This document shows, piece after piece, positions 60,894 to 64,000 of a stretch of 64,000 nt of DNA; position 1 is the stretch's first letter; each line of letters starts with the position of its first letter. Origin of the DNA: Shewanella putrefaciens (GTDB taxonomy: Bacteria; Pseudomonadota; Gammaproteobacteria; Enterobacterales; Shewanellaceae); NCBI RefSeq assembly GCF_016406305.1, contig NZ_CP066369.1, forward strand, positions 3,986,501 to 4,050,500. Direction: 5' to 3'. The position numbers were made by a program, and so were the translations under genes. The notes beneath the pieces were generated by a model, which saw only the letters and a list, made by a program, of their open reading frames with translations, searched no databases and was not told where the DNA came from.

Positions 60894-61919
60894 ATGCATA
60901 ACGCCGACAGTGCGGTAATTAGAATTAGTGCAGGTGTCGCGATTAGCGTGCTGATTTGCTACGGATTAGCCCTGCCTATGCCCCACCTTGGCTGCATTAT
61001 GGCCTGGATAGTCCTATGTCGCCCGGGCGCTGCGTTGAGTTTGAAGCAGGGCTTGGTCGGCGCTACGCTCCTGCTGGGCATGATGGTTGGCGGAGTCCTG
61101 TTAGTGCCCCTACTGGAACATTATGCTCTGGCGGGCGTGCTCTTGGTCATGCTACTTCTGTACCTCTTGATGCAAAAATCGATCGCTGGCGTGGGGGCGA
61201 TAGCCATGCTGCTCATTATGGCGATCACTGTTATCCCGGTCGCGGGACTTATTGAGCAGGCATTGGCCATTGCAATTGCCCAGATGATGGCCGTAGGGAT
61301 CATCATTGGAACCTTAGTCAATGGGATAGCCCACGCTCTATTTCCCCCGAACACTGTGGCAGTCAAAACTCAGCAAGCCGTACTGCCACCCGAGCACCCC
61401 AAAAGACTGGCGCTGCGTGCGGTGATCATAGTGCTCCCCATATGGTTACTCGCGCTGGGTAATCCTGCCTTTTATATTCCGGCTGTCATGAAAACCGTGA
61501 TGCTGGCACAACAAAGTACCTCACTCGACGCTAAGCATGTGGGTAAGGAGCTGGTGCTATCAACCTTAATGGGCGCCTTTCTCGCCTTTGCGCTCTGGAT
61601 GGGGCTGAGTATCTGGCCGTCATTATTGATGTTGGTATTGATGCTCTGCCTAATGACACTTTGGTTGACGAGACGCTTAGTCCAACTCGTTCCAGGACGT
61701 TTCCCGCCCTCCTTTTGGAGCAATGCTTGGATCACTGCCCTGATTCTGTTTGGCCCAGCAATTGCCGACAGCGCTACAGGTAAAGATGTTTGGTTGGCGG
61801 GTGCGATACGCACTGGCCTCTATTTAATGGTCGCAGGCTACGGCTGGCTATGCGTCATCATGCTTGAACATTGGTGGCCAGCTGGTCGGCCGGCACCAGA
61901 ATCTAATATAGGAGAATAA
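60894..61919 (+). CDS. DUF2955 membrane protein (FUSC/AaeB-like efflux pump)
   Basis: A 341-residue inner-membrane protein with about ten membrane segments, MHNADSAVIRISAGVAISVL at the start. DUF2955 proteins accompany HlyD-type adaptors and are related to AaeB/FUSC exporters of aromatic acids. ATG 60894 is preferred over TTG 60882, which would overlap the previous stop codon. It probably is the inner-membrane pump of this set. Confidence 0.82.
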   Translation: MHNADSAVIRISAGVAISVLICYGLALPMPHLGCIMAWIVLCRPGAALSLKQGLVGATLLLGMMVGGVLLVPLLEHYALAGVLLVMLLLYLLMQKSIAGVGAIAMLLIMAITVIPVAGLIEQALAIAIAQMMAVGIIIGTLVNGIAHALFPPNTVAVKTQQAVLPPEHPKRLALRAVIIVLPIWLLALGNPAFYIPAVMKTVMLAQQSTSLDAKHVGKELVLSTLMGAFLAFALWMGLSIWPSLLMLVLMLCLMTLWLTRRLVQLVPGRFPPSFWSNAWITALILFGPAIADSATGKDVWLAGAIRTGLYLMVAGYGWLCVIMLEHWWPAGRPAPESNIGE

Positions 61920-61920
61920 A

Positions 61921-62337
61921 ATGCTGACAATTATGTTGGTCGGTTTGCCCGTCATTTTGATAAACATGTTACTGCAATCCCTAGTCTCCATCTGGTGCAT
62001 TCGCTTTTACAGCAAACGCTTTTCTCATAACGATACCCTAACCGCGGGCGTACTGAGTCTATTTGGCATTATCCTGATAGTTATGCTGGGCAATTTCGCG
62101 CAAATCGTTGTTTGGGGAGCCTTATTCTTACTGCTCGGTGAGTTTGAGACACTAAGGGATGCGGTGTATCACTCAGGTGTTAACTTTGCGACATTAGGCT
62201 ATGGCGACGTGGTCATGAGTGCGCAATGGAAGATGCTTGGCCCGTTAGAAGCCGTCAATGGCGCGCTAATGATTGGCTTGTCAGGCGCATGTATGTTGGC
62301 CGTGTTGCAGCACAATATCCAAAAAAGAACACACTAA
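61921..62337 (+). CDS. Small ion-channel-like membrane protein with K+ selectivity filter
   Basis: A 138-residue protein with two to three membrane segments (about 4-26, 42-72, 108-130). A pore-helix segment (about 75-90) is followed by TLGYGD at 91-96, the signature filter of potassium channels (Ion_trans_2 type). No ligand domain or other channel gene is present. It starts one base after the DUF2955 stop codon, so it is the last gene of the efflux operon. A K+ leak or a membrane-potential role for efflux is possible but unproven. Confidence 0.8.
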   Translation: MLTIMLVGLPVILINMLLQSLVSIWCIRFYSKRFSHNDTLTAGVLSLFGIILIVMLGNFAQIVVWGALFLLLGEFETLRDAVYHSGVNFATLGYGDVVMSAQWKMLGPLEAVNGALMIGLSGACMLAVLQHNIQKRTH

Positions 62338-62351
62338 GCCCCACCCTATTA

Positions 62352-62385
62352 TCATGGTGGCGTGCTTAATCGCGCGCCACCATGA
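62352..62385 (+). terminator. Possible terminator of the efflux operon
   Basis: A perfect 11-bp inverted repeat TCATGGTGGCG / CGCCACCATGA, 15 bp after the channel gene. No T-run follows. A second 10-bp hairpin AATCCCGACT / AGTCGGGATT lies at 62492-62516. Confidence 0.5.
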
Positions 62386-62529
62386 CAGCGCTCGAATCCC
62401 AGCACTGCTAGGCTTTTTACATCCTTGATAATTCCCATGCGTTCTACTCCCTTAGGGATATTTCATCCAATGAACTGTGACTTCGTTTGCAAATCCCGAC
62501 TGTTTTAGTCGGGATTAGTTGCGCCATTT

Positions 62530-62558
62530 TAAAGATGCAAATAATATATATGTAAATT
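62530..62558 (+). promoter_or_regulatory. Possible NsrR box
   Basis: AAGATGCAAATAATATATATG is partly like the NsrR motif (AAGATGC plus a distant, weak second half). Relevant because RIC genes are often NsrR targets. Confidence 0.3.
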
Positions 62559-62582
62559 TATTGTCTGCTTTGGAGTGTTGCT

Positions 62583-63329
62583 ATGTCGTCTGCCAATCTG
62601 TCATCAGAGCTAAGCTTGCAGGAAGAATCATCGGTATTACCACAATGGTTAGATAGAAAAGTCGGGGAACTCGTCGCCGAAGATTTTCGCCGTGCCCATA
62701 TATTTAGCCAATTTGGAATTGATTTTTGTTGTGGTGGTGGCAAACCACTATCCGTTGCCTGCGAGCGCGCCGAAGTCGATCCTGATAAGGTCATAGCTGC
62801 ACTAGAAGAGGCTGCACTCGTAGGCAGCAGAGAAGATGAGTTGAATCAATTACCTCTAGGGCAACTGATTGATTATATCGAAACCACTCACCACCAATAT
62901 GTACGGGCAAAAGCTCCATTACTGATTGAATATTCTGAAAAAATGGTGCGGGCGCATGGTGAGCACTATGCCGAAATCATTCCCTTTGCAGGTTGGGTTA
63001 GAGCCTTAATCGAAGAGCTAATGCCACACCTAATGAAGGAAGAAAAAATCCTATTCCCGGCGATCCGCGCACTATCTCAAGGTGAGCAGCTTGAAGGCTG
63101 TTTTGGCCATATAGGTAATCCGATTAACGCTATGCAGCATGAACATGAGGAAGCGGGACAGATCCTGCAAAAACTGCATGAATTAACGAATGATTTTACC
63201 CCGCCAGAATATGCCTGCACCACATGGCGCGTCTGTTATGCCACCCTAGCGGAATTTGAAGCAGATCTGCATAGGCATATTCATCTAGAGAGCAACATCC
63301 TGTTCCCTAAAACGCTCAAGCTCGCCTAG
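62583..63329 (+). CDS. ytfE: Iron-sulfur cluster repair di-iron protein (RIC/YtfE family)
   Basis: A 248-residue RIC protein that repairs Fe-S clusters damaged by nitric oxide or oxidants. N-terminal DUF542 domain with FGIDFCCGGG (about 40-50), then a hemerythrin-like four-helix bundle with His/Glu metal ligands (H in THHQYV, HGEHYAE, HLMKEEKILFP, MQHEHEEAGQ, HRHIHLE). It stands alone and is preceded by a possible NsrR box. Confidence 0.93.
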   Translation: MSSANLSSELSLQEESSVLPQWLDRKVGELVAEDFRRAHIFSQFGIDFCCGGGKPLSVACERAEVDPDKVIAALEEAALVGSREDELNQLPLGQLIDYIETTHHQYVRAKAPLLIEYSEKMVRAHGEHYAEIIPFAGWVRALIEELMPHLMKEEKILFPAIRALSQGEQLEGCFGHIGNPINAMQHEHEEAGQILQKLHELTNDFTPPEYACTTWRVCYATLAEFEADLHRHIHLESNILFPKTLKLA

Positions 63330-63405
63330 CGCTAAGCGCTTATCCTGTCATAGATATCAACCTCAAGATGCTGAAACTCATCTCTTGAGGTTGCTTTAGT
63401 ATAAA

Positions 63406-63435
63406 GCAAAGGCCAAGTCTGGCCTTTGCGGCTTT
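63406..63435 (+). terminator. Intrinsic-like terminator of the RIC gene
   Basis: A perfect 10-bp stem GCAAAGGCCA / TGGCCTTTGC with loop AGTC, then a weak T-run (CTTTTG). An additional hairpin at 63358-63393 carries the CCTCAAGATG word of the MITE ends. Confidence 0.6.
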
Positions 63436-63478
63436 TGCATGCTACAAAAAGTCATGTGTCACTGACGGATATGCAGCC

Positions 63479-63982
63479 ATGACATTTCAATCCTTTGCAC
63501 TCGATGATATTGCCGATTTACATGAATCGGCCCAGGTGGAATTTAAGCTCGCCGGTGGTCGTGATGGTCAAGGTCAATTACCCGAGGATATTTGGGCTAC
63601 TTACAGCTCCTTTGCCAATACCTTAGGCGGCGAAATCATTCTCGGTGTGCGGGAAATTCGCGGGCATTTTACCATCGAAGGCATTCCCAATCCCCTACCC
63701 GTACTGCAAGAATTTTGGGAAATACTCGACGACCCAAGCCGGATTAGCCACAATATTCTGGCGATTTCAGATGTGCAACTGATTCAAATAATGAATAAAA
63801 AGCTGATCAGGATCCGTGTCCCACTCGCACCCGAGCACCTAAAACCCATCTTTATTGGTAATGATGCCTACACTGGGACTTACTTTCGATTAGGGGATGC
63901 CGACATGCATGCAAGCCGTCGACAAGTGAGTCAATTACTACGCCGCGCCCGTTACTGCAATAAACAGCTCAAGGCGCGCTAA
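63479..63982 (+). CDS. Stand-alone AlbA_2 (divergent AAA-4) domain protein
   Basis: A 167-residue protein with the AlbA_2 pattern: VEFKLA near the start, FANTLGGEIILGV in the middle, FIGNDAYTGTYFRLGDADMHAS near the end. Usually this domain is joined to a long C-terminal region with helix-turn-helix; here the frame ends after the domain with a proper stop codon at 63980-63982. AlbA_2 proteins are suspected nucleic-acid binders. Function unknown. Confidence 0.75.
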   Translation: MTFQSFALDDIADLHESAQVEFKLAGGRDGQGQLPEDIWATYSSFANTLGGEIILGVREIRGHFTIEGIPNPLPVLQEFWEILDDPSRISHNILAISDVQLIQIMNKKLIRIRVPLAPEHLKPIFIGNDAYTGTYFRLGDADMHASRRQVSQLLRRARYCNKQLKAR

Positions 63983-64000
63983 CCTTTTACTGTTAAAATC

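Overview
The window is chromosomal DNA from a gammaproteobacterium, almost certainly a Shewanella close to the S. oneidensis group. The evidence is the gene order (coaE-zapD-yacG-mutT, pilABCD, nadC, ampDE, pdhR-aceEF-lpdA, acnB, rsd, hemE), the Wolinella-type frd operon, the many c-di-GMP enzymes and the repetitive intergenic DNA. Much of the order from yacG to acnB matches the region around 2.5 min in E. coli, with the pil genes in the place of hof/ppdD. No phage, IS transposase, rRNA, tRNA or CRISPR array was found. Assignments rest on reading protein motifs and recalling homologues; no search was run.

Layout. 0.1-9 kb: a large M60/ImpA-like lipoprotein protease, a small orphan protein, an SDR enzyme, a membrane GGDEF/EAL protein and hemE. 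8.7-12.3 kb: a candidate sRNA, rsd and acnB. 12.7-22.5 kb: a hexitol-phosphatase-like HAD enzyme, an M13 peptidase lipoprotein, a patatin-barrel (type Vd) protein and a 1486-residue sensor with beta-propeller, PAS, GGDEF and EAL domains. 22.6-29.8 kb: the pyruvate dehydrogenase genes lpdA, aceF, aceE and pdhR, with a perfect PdhR operator in front of pdhR. 30-41.1 kb: ampE, ampD, nadC, pilA-D, coaE, zapD, yacG and mutT, with mosaic repeats in nearly every gap. 41.4-48.9 kb: a thioredoxin-fold protein, a short gppA, rhlB, trxA, rho, and a LysR/oxidoreductase/monooxygenase set. 48.9-53.4 kb: frdC2-frdC1-frdA-frdB. 53.7-56.5 kb: a MITE-like element, then prmA, dusB and fis. 57-62.3 kb: a five-gene envelope/efflux operon ending in a small K+-channel-like protein. 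62.5-64 kb: a YtfE/RIC repair protein and a stand-alone AlbA_2 protein.

The genes are mostly housekeeping, and the unusual content lies elsewhere. First, nested intergenic repeats (three families, including an identical 47-bp module found three times and set inside REP-like hairpins) are concentrated between 30 and 42.3 kb and supply the ends of at least two proteins. Second, there are two candidate RNAs: a ~90-nt sRNA upstream of rsd and a structured region upstream of pilA. Third, the fumarate reductase operon has two cytochrome b subunits, only one of which keeps the glutamate of the Wolinella E-pathway. Fourth, a channel-like protein is built into an aromatic-acid-type efflux operon. I did not find a clear, wholly new multi-gene system.
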